Of a stretch of DNA of 29,767 nucleotides, positions 14,936-22,414 are shown one piece after another (positions within the stretch are counted from its first letter, which is position 1; each line of letters starts with the position of its first letter). The translations under genes and the position numbers were made by a program. Below the pieces are notes generated by a model, which worked only from the letters and a program-made list of their open reading frames with translations, did no database searches and had not been told where the DNA came from. The DNA comes from Oscillospiraceae bacterium. GTDB taxonomy: Bacteria; Bacillota; Clostridia; Oscillospirales; Oscillospiraceae. The stretch covers positions 1 through 29,767 of the forward strand of contig JAEDKW010000007.1 of NCBI GenBank assembly GCA_016295615.1, written 5' to 3'.

Positions 14936-15275
14936 CGGATGTATCCGGCGGCAATCGAAGCTCAAGGCGCTGCATCCGTCCGTTCCGTTGCGGACATATG
15001 AACAGTATGCGTTGATGAGGACGAGTAAAGCCTGTGCAGCGGCAAAGAGAGCCGTCGGTCGGTGCAAGACGGTGCGCAGCCCCGCTTGAAGATCACCTCG
15101 GAGCAGCCGGCTGAAATGCGGACACGGTTCCGCGCCAGTAAGCCCGGACGGGTGCGCCCGTTATCGCGCGGTCTGCTCAATGGCAGGCGTGAGCGGTCAT
15201 GCGCAGCATGGCAAAAAGAGTGGTACCGCAGAGGTGATTCGCCTTTGTCTCTTGGTTGAGGCAAAGGCGTTTTTT
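14936..15275 (+). promoter_or_regulatory. T-box leader, isoleucine specifier
   Basis: The conserved T-box AGAGTGGTACCGC lies at 15217-15229; its TGGT (15221-15224) would pair with the ACCA end of uncharged tRNA-Ile. Upstream, the stem I features CAAAGAGAGCCG and GGTCGGTG followed by TTGAAGATCACCTC are typical, and ATC at 15092-15094 is the likely specifier codon for isoleucine. AAGAG before the T-box can pair with CTCTT (15249-15253), which competes with the terminator stem. Uncharged tRNA-Ile should thus raise expression of the zinc-ribbon gene and ileS. About 80 extra bases, with a possible CGGATG/CATCCG hairpin, precede stem I. Confidence 0.92.
15240..15275 (+). terminator. T-box attenuator terminator
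   Basis: A 12-bp stem with one T-G pair (15240-15251 with 15258-15269, loop TTGGTT) is followed by TTTTTT (15270-15275). It is the terminator alternative to the T-box antiterminator. Confidence 0.92.
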
Positions 15276-15287
15276 ATTGTTGCAAAG

Positions 15288-15317
15288 GAGAAACGATTAT
15301 GAGAGAAACGATTATGA
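15288..15317 (+). repeat. 15-bp perfect tandem duplication over a start codon
   Basis: GAGAAACGATTATGA occurs twice in immediate succession (15288-15302, 15303-15317). Each copy contains an ATG in the same frame, since 15 bases are five codons. The outer copy sits behind the ribosome binding site AAAGGAG. Confidence 0.97.
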
Positions 15318-15517
15318 ATTGTCCCGGCTGCGGAAAAGAAATGTCTCCCGGCTATCTGCGCGGCAGCCGTTCCTACGCGCTGATGTGGACAGACGATGCG
15401 TTCAAAGCCACCGCCCTGCCGACGGGTGAGAGCTTTTGGCTCTGCAGGGAGACGGATCTTGAGCGCCCCGCCGCTTATCTTTGCCGCGAATGCCGCAAAC
15501 TCGTCGTTGATTTCTGA
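15299..15517 (+). CDS. Small zinc-ribbon protein between the T-box and ileS
   Basis: A 72-residue protein with two CxxC pairs, CPGC near the N terminus and CREC near the C terminus, enclosing a beta-rich middle (SYALMWTDDAF). This matches a common clostridial family of short two-knuckle zinc proteins, possibly DUF6487; function unknown. ATG 15299 follows AAAGGAG. A second ATG at 15314, produced by the 15-bp duplication, gives the form starting MNCPGCGKEM, which is the usual family start, so the first five residues (MRETI) are probably a recent addition. It is the first gene after the T-box and should respond to isoleucine charging with ileS. Confidence 0.8.
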   Translation: MRETIMNCPGCGKEMSPGYLRGSRSYALMWTDDAFKATALPTGESFWLCRETDLERPAAYLCRECRKLVVDF

Positions 15518-15558
15518 AATATCTGAAATATAATGAAAATTCCCACAGGAGGATCATC

Positions 15559-18333
15559 ATGAACTACAAAGAAACCCTCAACATGCCGAAGTCCGGCTTC
15601 CCGATGCGCGCCGGGCTCCCGATGCGCGAGCCGGAGATGCTCAGGCACTGGGAGGAGCTGGATCTCTACCGCGAGATGCTCAAAAAGAACGAAGGTCACC
15701 CCCGCTTCTCCCTGCATGACGGTCCTCCGTTCTCCAACGGCGATCTGCACATGGGTCATGCGCTGAACAAGGCGCTCAAGGACTTCATCGTCCGCTCCTA
15801 CGCCATGCGCGGCTACTATACGCCGTACATCCCCGGCTGGGACAACCACGGCATGCCCATCGAGAGCGCCATCATCAAAAAGAACAAGCTCAACCACAAG
15901 ACCATGCCCGTCGCTGAGTTCCGCTCCGCCTGCCACGAGTTTGCCGACCATTATATCGACGTGCAGCGCACCGGCTTCAAGCGCATGGGCGTCCTCGGTG
16001 ACTGGGACAACCCCTACAAGACCATGAACCCCGGCTTTGAGGCGGAGGAGGTCAAGGTCTTCGGCGAGATGTACAAGAAGGGCTACATCTATAAGGGTCT
16101 CAAGCCCGTGTACTGGTGCTATCACGACGAGACTGCGCTCGCCGAGGCCGAGATCGAGTATCAGGACGACCCCTGCACGACCGTGTATGTGAAGTTCCCC
16201 ATGCACGACGATCTGGGCAAGCTGAGCCACCTTGACAAGTCCGGACTCTCCTTCGTCATTTGGACGACGACCATCTGGACGCTGCCCGGCAACCTTGCCA
16301 TCGCGCTGCACCCGGACGAGAGCTACGCCATTGTCAAGCCCGATTACAGCGACGAGATGTATATCATGGCCGAGGCGCTGGTCGAGAAGGTCATGGGTGT
16401 CGGCGGCTTCACGAGCTATCAGGTTTTGGAGACCCATCCGGGCAGCTTCTATGAAAACATGCTCGCTTCCCACCCCTTCCTCGACAAGACCTCCCGTCTG
16501 GTGCTTGCCGACTACGTCACCATGGACAGCGGTACCGGCTGCGTCCACACCGCGCCCGGCTTCGGCGCGGACGACTATCAGACCTGCCGCCGCTACGGCA
16601 TGGATATGGTCGTGCCCGTTGACGATCAGGGACGCCACACCGACTATGCCGGCAAGTATGCCGGTCTGCGCGTGGAGGAATCCAACCCCGTGATCCTGGA
16701 GGACATGAAGGCTTCCGGCGTTCTGTTCGCCTCCGAGGAGATCGTCCACAGCTACCCGCACTGCTGGCGCTGCAAAAATCCCATCATCTTCCGCGCGACC
16801 CCGCAGTGGTTCTGCTCGGTGGACGGCTTCAAGGAGGAGGCGTGCAAGGCCTGCGACGACGTGCGCTGGCTGCCCGCGTGGGGCATCGACCGCATGAAGA
16901 GCATGATCCGCGAGCGCGCCGACTGGTGCATCTCCCGTCAGCGCCGCTGGGGTCTGCCGATCCCCGTCGTTTACTGCCGGGACTGCGGCAAGCCCATCGT
17001 GACCGACGAAACGATCGAAGCGATCAGCGCCCTGTTCGGTGAAAAGGGCAGCAACGCCTGGTTTGAGCTGGAAGCGGAGGATATTCTTCCCAAGGGCTTC
17101 ACCTGTCCGCACTGCGGCAGCAGCGCCGGCTTCGAGAAGGAGACCGACACGCTCGACGGCTGGTTCGACTCCGGCTCCACCCACTTCGCCTCCATGAAGA
17201 AGGATCAGGGCTTCTGGCCCGCCGACATGTATATCGAAGGTCTCGACCAGTACCGCGGCTGGTTCCAGTCCGCGCTGCTCACCGCTGTCGGCTCCACCGG
17301 CGTGGCACAGGCTCCCTTCAAGGAGTGCCTGACCCACGGCTGGACGGTCGACGGCGAGGGCAAGGCCATGCACAAGTCGCTCGGCAACGGCATGGATCCC
17401 AACGAGATCATCAAGACCAACGGCGCAGACCTTCTCCGCCTGTGGGCAGGCTCCGCCGACTACCATGTGGACGTGCGCTGCTCACCGGAGATCTTCAAGC
17501 AGCTTTCGCAGAACTATCTCAAGTTCCGCAACACCTGCAAGTTCATGCTGGATAACCTCGTGGACTTTGATCCCGAGCACCTGACCGCGCCCGCGGATAT
17601 GCCCGAGCTTGACCGCTGGCTCATCACCAGGCTCGGCGAGCTGATGGACAAAGCCGCCGAGGCGTACCACAACTACGAGTTCCACGTCATCACCCATGCG
17701 GTCAACGACTTCTGCGTCACGACGCTCTCGTCGTTCTACATGGACATCGTCAAAGACCGTCTCTACTGCGACGGCGCCGATTCCGCGTCCCGCCGCAGCG
17801 CACAGACCGCCCTGTACCTCACGCTCGACACGCTCACCAAGCTCTTTGCGCCGATCCTCGCCTTCACCTGCGACGAGATCTGGCTCGCCATGCCGCACCG
17901 CAGCGGCGACGACAGGCGCAACGTCGTGCTCAACACGATGAACAAGCCCTTTACCGCGTATCACCTCAGCGCTGAGGTCATGGACAAGTGGGCGCGCATC
18001 ATCGCCGTCCGTACCGCCGTCAACGGTGCGCTCGAGCAGGCGCGCGCCGACAAGACCATCGGCAAGAGCCTGGAGGCGCAGGTCACGCTGACCGTTCCTG
18101 CCGGGGATGCGTTCCTCGCGGAAATGGACGAGACCACGCTTGCCGACCTTTTCATCGTGTCCAAGGTCACGCTGCGCGTCGGCAGCGAGCTTTCCGTCAA
18201 GGTCGCCGCCGCCGAGGGCGAAAAGTGCCAGCGCTGCTGGAAGGTCCTCACCAATGTGGGCGCCAGCGGCGAACACGAGGCGCTTTGCCCGCGCTGCGCC
18301 GCCGTGATGGCAGCGCTGCCGGTCCTCGAATAA
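15559..18333 (+). CDS. ileS: Isoleucyl-tRNA synthetase
   Basis: Charges tRNA-Ile in the cytoplasm. The 924-residue class I synthetase has the HIGH-type motif HMGH (64-67), the long editing insertion (CP1, about 200-400), the family core segments around WISRQRRWG and DSGSTH, and AMHKS (603-607) in place of KMSKS, a variant common in bacterial IleRS. The C-terminal zinc finger is complete, with C890, C893, C910 and C913. Size and domain order match the bacterial type sensitive to mupirocin. The ATG follows AGGAGG. Expression is under the T-box leader upstream. Confidence 0.97.
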   Translation: MNYKETLNMPKSGFPMRAGLPMREPEMLRHWEELDLYREMLKKNEGHPRFSLHDGPPFSNGDLHMGHALNKALKDFIVRSYAMRGYYTPYIPGWDNHGMPIESAIIKKNKLNHKTMPVAEFRSACHEFADHYIDVQRTGFKRMGVLGDWDNPYKTMNPGFEAEEVKVFGEMYKKGYIYKGLKPVYWCYHDETALAEAEIEYQDDPCTTVYVKFPMHDDLGKLSHLDKSGLSFVIWTTTIWTLPGNLAIALHPDESYAIVKPDYSDEMYIMAEALVEKVMGVGGFTSYQVLETHPGSFYENMLASHPFLDKTSRLVLADYVTMDSGTGCVHTAPGFGADDYQTCRRYGMDMVVPVDDQGRHTDYAGKYAGLRVEESNPVILEDMKASGVLFASEEIVHSYPHCWRCKNPIIFRATPQWFCSVDGFKEEACKACDDVRWLPAWGIDRMKSMIRERADWCISRQRRWGLPIPVVYCRDCGKPIVTDETIEAISALFGEKGSNAWFELEAEDILPKGFTCPHCGSSAGFEKETDTLDGWFDSGSTHFASMKKDQGFWPADMYIEGLDQYRGWFQSALLTAVGSTGVAQAPFKECLTHGWTVDGEGKAMHKSLGNGMDPNEIIKTNGADLLRLWAGSADYHVDVRCSPEIFKQLSQNYLKFRNTCKFMLDNLVDFDPEHLTAPADMPELDRWLITRLGELMDKAAEAYHNYEFHVITHAVNDFCVTTLSSFYMDIVKDRLYCDGADSASRRSAQTALYLTLDTLTKLFAPILAFTCDEIWLAMPHRSGDDRRNVVLNTMNKPFTAYHLSAEVMDKWARIIAVRTAVNGALEQARADKTIGKSLEAQVTLTVPAGDAFLAEMDETTLADLFIVSKVTLRVGSELSVKVAAAEGEKCQRCWKVLTNVGASGEHEALCPRCAAVMAALPVLE

Positions 18334-18340
18334 GAAAAAA

Positions 18341-18369
18341 CGCATCCCCCTCTTTTTGAGGGGGATGCG
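18341..18369. terminator. GC-rich hairpin after ileS
   Basis: A 12-bp perfect stem CGCATCCCCCTC (18341-18352) with its complement (18358-18369) and a TTTTT loop begins seven bases past the ileS stop. A six-T run follows only on the minus strand; the plus strand continues GAAAACTTTAT. It may still end the ileS transcript inefficiently, allowing read-through into queT. Confidence 0.6.
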
Positions 18370-18382
18370 GAAAACTTTATAG

Positions 18383-18425
18383 CGGGGTGTCTGGTAACCC
18401 CCGTCACAAAAAAACAGAAAGGAAG
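18383..18425 (+). promoter_or_regulatory. preQ1-I type riboswitch upstream of queT
   Basis: CGGGG (18383-18387) pairs with CCCCG (18399-18403); the loop ends in GGTAAC and the stem is followed by an A-rich tail (TCACAAAAAAACAG) that runs into AAAGGAAG, the ribosome binding site. This closely parallels the Thermoanaerobacter preQ1-I aptamer (CTGGG...AGTAACCCCAG, A-rich tail, then AAGG). Ligand binding would fold the tail back and hide the ribosome binding site, turning queT translation off. The gene context, a queuosine-precursor transporter, agrees. Confidence 0.82.
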
Positions 18426-18432
18426 CTGCTTC

Positions 18433-18921
18433 ATGCATTTTTCCACCAAATCGCTGACCCGCGCTGCGATCATCGCCGCAGCCTACTGCGCGCTCTCCCT
18501 CGTTTCCTCGGCGCTGAGCCTTGCCTACGGACCGGTGCAGCTGCGCTTTTCCGAGGCGCTGTGCGTGCTGCCGTTTCTGATGCCGGAAGCGGTGTGGGGG
18601 CTGTTCGTCGGCTGTCTTCTGACCAACGTGCTGAGTCCCTACGGTCTGCTCGATCTCATTTTCGGCTCGGCGGCAACGCTGCTCGCCGCGCTGCTTTCCG
18701 CACGGTGCAAAACGCGCGTCGGCGCGGCGGTTCCCCCGATCCTCTGCAATGCCGTGCTCGTGGGCGCGCTGCTCTCCTGGGAGGTGGGCGGCACGGCCGA
18801 GTCGTTCGGCACGCTGTTTGTCTACAACGCCGCCACCGTCGGCGCGGGCGAAGCCGCGGTCTGTCTCGTGCTGGGACTGCCGCTGCTGAGGATCCTGGAG
18901 AAATATAAGATCCACCGGTAA
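18433..18921 (+). CDS. queT: QueT-family queuosine precursor transporter
   Basis: A 162-residue membrane protein with about five hydrophobic helices, matching the QueT family: YGPVQLRFSEALCVLPFLMPEAVWGLFVGCLLTN and LLDLIFGSAATLLAA are diagnostic. QueT is thought to be the substrate-binding (S) component of an ECF-type importer for a queuosine precursor such as preQ1 or queuine, using a shared energising module encoded elsewhere. The ATG at 18433 is seven bases after AAAGGAAG, which forms part of the preQ1-I element. No promoter fits between the hairpin after ileS and the riboswitch, so read-through or a promoter inside ileS is likely. Confidence 0.92.
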   Translation: MHFSTKSLTRAAIIAAAYCALSLVSSALSLAYGPVQLRFSEALCVLPFLMPEAVWGLFVGCLLTNVLSPYGLLDLIFGSAATLLAALLSARCKTRVGAAVPPILCNAVLVGALLSWEVGGTAESFGTLFVYNAATVGAGEAAVCLVLGLPLLRILEKYKIHR

Positions 18922-18971
18922 GGCGCTCCCTTTCGCCCCGCTGCGCCGGAGCATCCGCCGGCTCCCGTTAT

Positions 18972-19003
18972 AAAAAGCACCCGTGAAGCGACGGGTGCTT
19001 TTT
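18972..19003. terminator. Bidirectional terminator between queT and the TraX-like gene
   Basis: A 13-bp perfect stem (18972-18984 with 18991-19003, loop GAAGCG) has A-run and T-run at its two ends, so it can stop transcripts from both convergent genes. Confidence 0.92.
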
Positions 19004-19036
19004 CACAATTTCATGAGTTTGTCCCGGAGATCCGCT

Positions 19037-19780
19037 TCAGCCGACAGCGACGCGGTAGGCGGCGTACAGGATCAGCATGTGCACGGGATAAAACGCATAG
19101 CAAAAATACTGAAACCACTTTTTGTGGTAGCCCTGCCGCCCGCGGTAGAGCCAAATGGGGATCAGCGCCAGCAGCGCCAGGCTTTGCTGGATCAGCTCAA
19201 AGGAGTGCCCAAAAAGCTCGATCTCATAGTAATAACCGCCCAAAACCTCGACGTTGAGATAGTACAGGCACACGAGCTGACCCAGGACGCACCACCACGT
19301 GCGCTGACGGAAAAAGTAAAACACCAGCACCGTCAGCACGCCTGGAGCGAAATAGTCCACCATGGTGACAACGCCCAAAACCGTGCCCAGCAGCACCGCT
19401 CCCGCGCAGGCTGCCACCGTCAGCCACCTCTTGCCCGCAGACTTCGCCTTTTCAATCATCAGGATCAGCGCAATGGCGAGCAGAAACGTCCAGATAACGT
19501 TCTGGTGGTAGGGATAAAACGGCGTCGAGCCGTACATCAGGTCAAAGGGAATCTCCGAGATGAGAGCAAAGATCAGCAGCCGCTTCAAATACTGTTTCCG
19601 ATCGTGCGTATGGTTTAAGCCCTCCACGATCATAAACGCGAAAATGGGAAATGCGATCCGTCCGATACAGGTCAGCCACTCCTGGGCAGGCAGCAGCATC
19701 GCCCACAGGTGATCGCACAGCATCAGCGCCATTGCCAGCACATGCAGACCGAAGGAGCTGATTCCTTTTTTTGAATCCAT
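19037..19780 (-). CDS. TraX-family integral membrane protein
   Basis: A 247-residue membrane protein with about seven hydrophobic segments. The N-terminal block LCDHLWAML, IGRIAFPIFAFMIVEG, HTHDRKQYLKRLLIFALISEIPFDL is the signature of the TraX family. In F plasmid TraX acetylates pilin; chromosomal members in Clostridia have no known substrate and are better seen as uncharacterised, possibly acyltransferase-like, membrane proteins. ATG 19780 is chosen because AAAGGGAAAG precedes it; the longer frame is leader. It has its own promoter and a shared terminator with queT. No conjugation genes are nearby. Confidence 0.88.
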   Translation of the reverse strand: MDSKKGISSFGLHVLAMALMLCDHLWAMLLPAQEWLTCIGRIAFPIFAFMIVEGLNHTHDRKQYLKRLLIFALISEIPFDLMYGSTPFYPYHQNVIWTFLLAIALILMIEKAKSAGKRWLTVAACAGAVLLGTVLGVVTMVDYFAPGVLTVLVFYFFRQRTWWCVLGQLVCLYYLNVEVLGGYYYEIELFGHSFELIQQSLALLALIPIWLYRGRQGYHKKWFQYFCYAFYPVHMLILYAAYRVAVG

Positions 19781-19810
19781 GGAACTTTCCCTTTCTTTGT
19801 TTCTATCTTC

Positions 19811-19838
19811 ATGATACCATGCCCTCAGCGGAAAGCAA
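19811..19838 (-). promoter_or_regulatory. Promoter of the TraX-like gene
   Basis: On the minus strand TTGCTT (19833-19838) and TATCAT (19811-19816) are 16 bp apart, with TGG directly before the -10. Confidence 0.6.
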
Positions 19839-19878
19839 GCCAAACGAAGCCGCCCGGTTGGTTTGCACCATAAAAGCC

Positions 19879-19911
19879 AGCCAAAGGGCAAGCCTGCCTT
19901 GACCTTTGGCT
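19879..19911 (-). terminator. Terminator of the lipoprotein gene
   Basis: AGCCAAAGG (19879-19887) pairs with CCTTTGGCT (19903-19911), and inner CAAG/CTTG adds four more pairs after one mismatch. On the minus strand GGCTTTTATGG follows. It lies about 50 bases past the lipoprotein stop. Confidence 0.6.
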
Positions 19912-19964
19912 GATCTGCACTTGCCGATCGTATGTGACATTCCGGGTACGTCCCGCCGCGTTTT

Positions 19965-21089
19965 TTAATCCGCTGTATAGGGCTTGCCGCTCTCGATGAA
20001 AATGCCGCGCTCCGCGCTCCAGCTGACGTTGAAGCCGAGCGCCTGCCCCAGATCGCGCAGCCTGTAATAGGTGTAGCCGCCGCCCTGATCGTCCGTCAGC
20101 ACGAGCGCGGTGAGCGGTACGTTCTGACCGTAGATCTTCGTCGCGGCAAGAGCCTTCTGATAGACGCGGTCGCCGCTGAACGGCGTGCTCATCTCGCTGC
20201 CGTTGGGCTGGTAGGAAGCTCCCGGCACAAGCAGCACGTCGCCGTCCCAACCGACCCCGAACTGCGCCGCCGTGCCGCTTAGCGCGTACGCCACATCGCG
20301 CAGCTTCACAAAGTTCGTCTCGCCGCCGTTTTCGTCAACGAGCGCGTAGGTCCGGAAGGAAACCGCCGTACCGTCGAGGTCGATCTTCTGCGTGCGTGCG
20401 CGGGCAACCCCGCTTGCCGGGATCGCCATCGGCGTGATCGGCGGGACCGTCAGCGCCTCCTGCTGCGCATCGGCTGCGGTCGTGAAGCGGTACGCGCCCA
20501 GCTCCAGCTTGAGAAGGTCAATGCGCAGCGTATTGCCGCTGACCGTCACACCCGCGCTGCCGCCGTTGACCTGCCTGATCTCCCCGGGGAACGTGAACTC
20601 GTAGAGCGCGACCATGCCGTCAAGCAGCGCTGCCTTCTGCGCAGCGGTCAGCTCCGCTGCATGGGTCTCCACGGTCTTCTCCAGCGCATCGGCAGCGCCG
20701 GTCTCTCCGCCGAAAAGAAATGTCAGCGTCAGGCTGCCGTCCGCGCCGCGGCTGAGCGTCACCGTGCCCATATCCGCCGCGCCGCTGTCCTCCGCGCTGT
20801 CGGAAGCCTGAGCAAAGATCGCGTTGAACTCCCCGGGATCCGAAAACGCTTCCGTGGCGCTGTCGCCGTAATATGTCCTGCCGTTGTAGGTAAAGGGTGT
20901 GAAGCTTGCCTCCTCGATCTCCTGATACAGCCCGCATGTCTCGACCAGCTCCTCGGAAAAGCCGAAGGTCACGGTCACGCTTCCGCTGCCGTCGACGTCG
21001 ATCCGCGTCTCCGCCTTCTCATACATGCAGCCGGAGAGCAGTGCGGCAAGCATACCCAGCGCCAAAAGCACTGCAAAGCATTTTTTCAT
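19965..21089 (-). CDS. Secreted lipoprotein with copper-amine-oxidase-like stalk domain
   Basis: A 374-residue lipoprotein: basic start, hydrophobic stretch and lipobox LLSGC with C21 as lipidated cysteine, so it is anchored outside the membrane. Residues about 25-210 are an uncharacterised domain (opening ETRIDVDGSGSVTVTFGFSE). The C-terminal half (about 240-374) contains NFVKLRDVAYAL and YTYYRLRDLGQALGFNVSW, the repeated pattern of the copper amine oxidase N-terminal-like domain often found on clostridial surface proteins, where it probably acts as a binding or stalk module and not as an oxidase. It has its own promoter and terminator. Specific role unknown. Confidence 0.85.
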   Translation of the reverse strand: MKKCFAVLLALGMLAALLSGCMYEKAETRIDVDGSGSVTVTFGFSEELVETCGLYQEIEEASFTPFTYNGRTYYGDSATEAFSDPGEFNAIFAQASDSAEDSGAADMGTVTLSRGADGSLTLTFLFGGETGAADALEKTVETHAAELTAAQKAALLDGMVALYEFTFPGEIRQVNGGSAGVTVSGNTLRIDLLKLELGAYRFTTAADAQQEALTVPPITPMAIPASGVARARTQKIDLDGTAVSFRTYALVDENGGETNFVKLRDVAYALSGTAAQFGVGWDGDVLLVPGASYQPNGSEMSTPFSGDRVYQKALAATKIYGQNVPLTALVLTDDQGGGYTYYRLRDLGQALGFNVSWSAERGIFIESGKPYTAD

Positions 21090-21120
21090 ATTGTTTCTTT
21101 CCTTTTCTCAGTATGGTTAG

Positions 21121-21149
21121 ATTTTACACGAATTCTGCCGGAAAAGCAA
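21121..21149 (-). promoter_or_regulatory. Promoter of the lipoprotein gene
   Basis: On the minus strand TTGCTT (21144-21149) and TAAAAT (21121-21126) are 17 bp apart, about 30 bases before the start codon. Confidence 0.65.
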
Positions 21150-21231
21150 GGCTGCGCCCTTTTGTTTGCCGTTCCAAATTCTGGAAATGCTGCATTTCCC
21201 GGAAAAAGTAAGGCAATTTTGGAGAAAGCGC

Positions 21232-21259
21232 TTGACTTTGATTTTGATTTTTGTATAAT
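21232..21259 (+). promoter_or_regulatory. Promoter of rpsF-ssb-rpsR
   Basis: TTGACT (21232-21237) and consensus TATAAT (21254-21259) are 16 bp apart in an AT-rich stretch. Confidence 0.85.
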
Positions 21260-21265
21260 AATAGA

Positions 21266-21317
21266 GCTTGTAATTTGGGTTACAAGCGAAATTCCTTGCT
21301 CACGCGGCTGCGTGGGC
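21266..21317 (+). promoter_or_regulatory. Two-hairpin leader of the rpsF operon
   Basis: GCTTGTAA (21266-21273) pairs with TTACAAGC (21280-21287), and GCTCACGC (21298-21305) pairs with GCGTGGGC (21310-21317, one G-U). The first hairpin starts within a few bases of the predicted transcription start. In many bacteria the S6:S18 complex binds its own leader at a hairpin with a CCG motif; I do not see that motif, so regulation is uncertain. Confidence 0.5.
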
Positions 21318-21346
21318 CAATAGACCAGAAGGAGGTGCAACTGACA

Positions 21347-21643
21347 ATGGCTAAGATTTCCGCTAACTACGAGGTCGTTTTCATCATCGACGGCAACAAG
21401 ACCGAAGAGGCCGCCGCCGCGCTTGTTGAAAAGTTCAAGACCCTGGTGGAGCAGAACAGCACGGCTATGGAGGTTGAGGAGTGGGGCAAGCGTAAGCTCG
21501 CATACGCCATCAACTACATCACCGAAGGCTACTATGTTCTGATTACCTTCACCAGCGCTCCCGAATTCCCCAAGGAATTGGACCGTATTCTCGGCATTAC
21601 CGACGGTATCATCCGCTCCATGATCGTCTGCAAGGACGAGTAA
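21347..21643 (+). CDS. rpsF: 30S ribosomal protein S6
   Basis: A 98-residue S6, which pairs with S18 on the 30S platform. Recognisable segments are YEVVFIIDGN at the N terminus, EEWGKRKLAYAINYITEGYYVLITF in the centre and LGITDGIIRSMIV at the C terminus. ATG 21347 follows AAGGAGGTG; frame further upstream is leader. First gene of the conserved rpsF-ssb-rpsR operon, with only 12 bases to ssb. Confidence 0.96.
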   Translation: MAKISANYEVVFIIDGNKTEEAAAALVEKFKTLVEQNSTAMEVEEWGKRKLAYAINYITEGYYVLITFTSAPEFPKELDRILGITDGIIRSMIVCKDE

Positions 21644-21655
21644 GGGGGGACGGTC

Positions 21656-22099
21656 ATGCTGAACCACATTACCATTATGGGTCGTCTCGTCAAAGACCCT
21701 GAGCTGCGCCGCACGCAAAGCGGTGTCGCTGTTTGCTCGTTCACCGTTGCCGTCGACCGGGACTTTCAGTCCCGCGAGGCCGCCGAAAAGCAGACCGACT
21801 TCATCGACGTTGTTGCGTGGCGCCAGACCGCTGAATTTGTCAGCAAATATTTCACCAAGGGCAGAATGATCGTCGTGGACGGCAGTCTGCAGTCCCGCAA
21901 GTGGCAGGACAAGACCGGTCAGAACCGTGTCTCTTGGGAAGTTCTTGCGAACAACATTTACTTCGGCGACTCCAAGCGTGACGGCATGTCCGGCGGTGAT
22001 TACTCCGCCCCGGCTTACGGCGCGCCCGCTGACAGCTACTCTGCGCCCTCTTCCGGCAGCTTTGCCGAGATCGAAGAGGACGGCGAGCTGCCGTTCTGA
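21656..22099 (+). CDS. ssb: Single-stranded DNA-binding protein
   Basis: A 147-residue SSB with the N-terminal OB fold (about 1-105; LNHITIMGRLVKDPELRRT, FTVAVDR, DFIDVVAWRQTAEFV, KGRMIVVDGSLQ), a short flexible linker rich in Gly, Ser, Tyr and Ala, and the acidic tip ending GELPF, the partner-docking peptide of SSB (usually ending IPF). It coats single-stranded DNA in replication and repair. It lies between rpsF and rpsR, the typical Firmicutes arrangement. The linker is shorter than in E. coli SSB. Confidence 0.96.
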   Translation: MLNHITIMGRLVKDPELRRTQSGVAVCSFTVAVDRDFQSREAAEKQTDFIDVVAWRQTAEFVSKYFTKGRMIVVDGSLQSRKWQDKTGQNRVSWEVLANNIYFGDSKRDGMSGGDYSAPAYGAPADSYSAPSSGSFAEIEEDGELPF

Positions 22100-22138
22100 G
22101 AGGATACCGAACCCAATTCTATTAAGGAGGATATTTCC

Positions 22139-22402
22139 ATGGCTATGGAACGCGAAAACAGAGCCCCTCGCGCCGGTGGCGTCGCTGCCAACCGCAAGCG
22201 CAAGAAGGTTTGCCAGTTCTGCGTTGATAAGTGCGAATACATCGACTACAAAGATGCCGCCAAGCTCAAGAGATTTATCTCCGAGCGCTCCAAGATTCTG
22301 CCCCGCAGAACCACCGGCACCTGCGCGATGCATCAGCGTCAGCTGACCGAGGCCATCAAGCGCGCCCGTCAGATCGCTCTTCTGCCCTTCATCACCGAAT
22401 AA
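22139..22402 (+). CDS. rpsR: 30S ribosomal protein S18 (zinc-binding type)
   Basis: An 87-residue S18, partner of S6 in the small subunit. The core KLKRFISERSKILPRRTTG and the C-terminal AIKRARQIALLPF are diagnostic. C25, C28, C32 and C61 mark the zinc-binding (C+) form, as opposed to zinc-free paralogues made under zinc limitation. ATG 22139 follows AAGGAGG. Last gene of the operon, followed by a strong terminator. Confidence 0.96.
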   Translation: MAMERENRAPRAGGVAANRKRKKVCQFCVDKCEYIDYKDAAKLKRFISERSKILPRRTTGTCAMHQRQLTEAIKRARQIALLPFITE

Positions 22403-22414
22403 GGACCGCTGTGC

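Noticed and set aside
15475..17466. A 663-codon minus-strand open frame opposite ileS
   Set aside because: Antisense shadow of ileS; stops are rare in this frame because of GC-rich third positions.
19037..19780. TraX-like gene as evidence of a conjugative element
   Set aside because: No relaxase, coupling protein, integrase or attachment repeat is nearby; chromosomal TraX-family genes are common in Clostridia.
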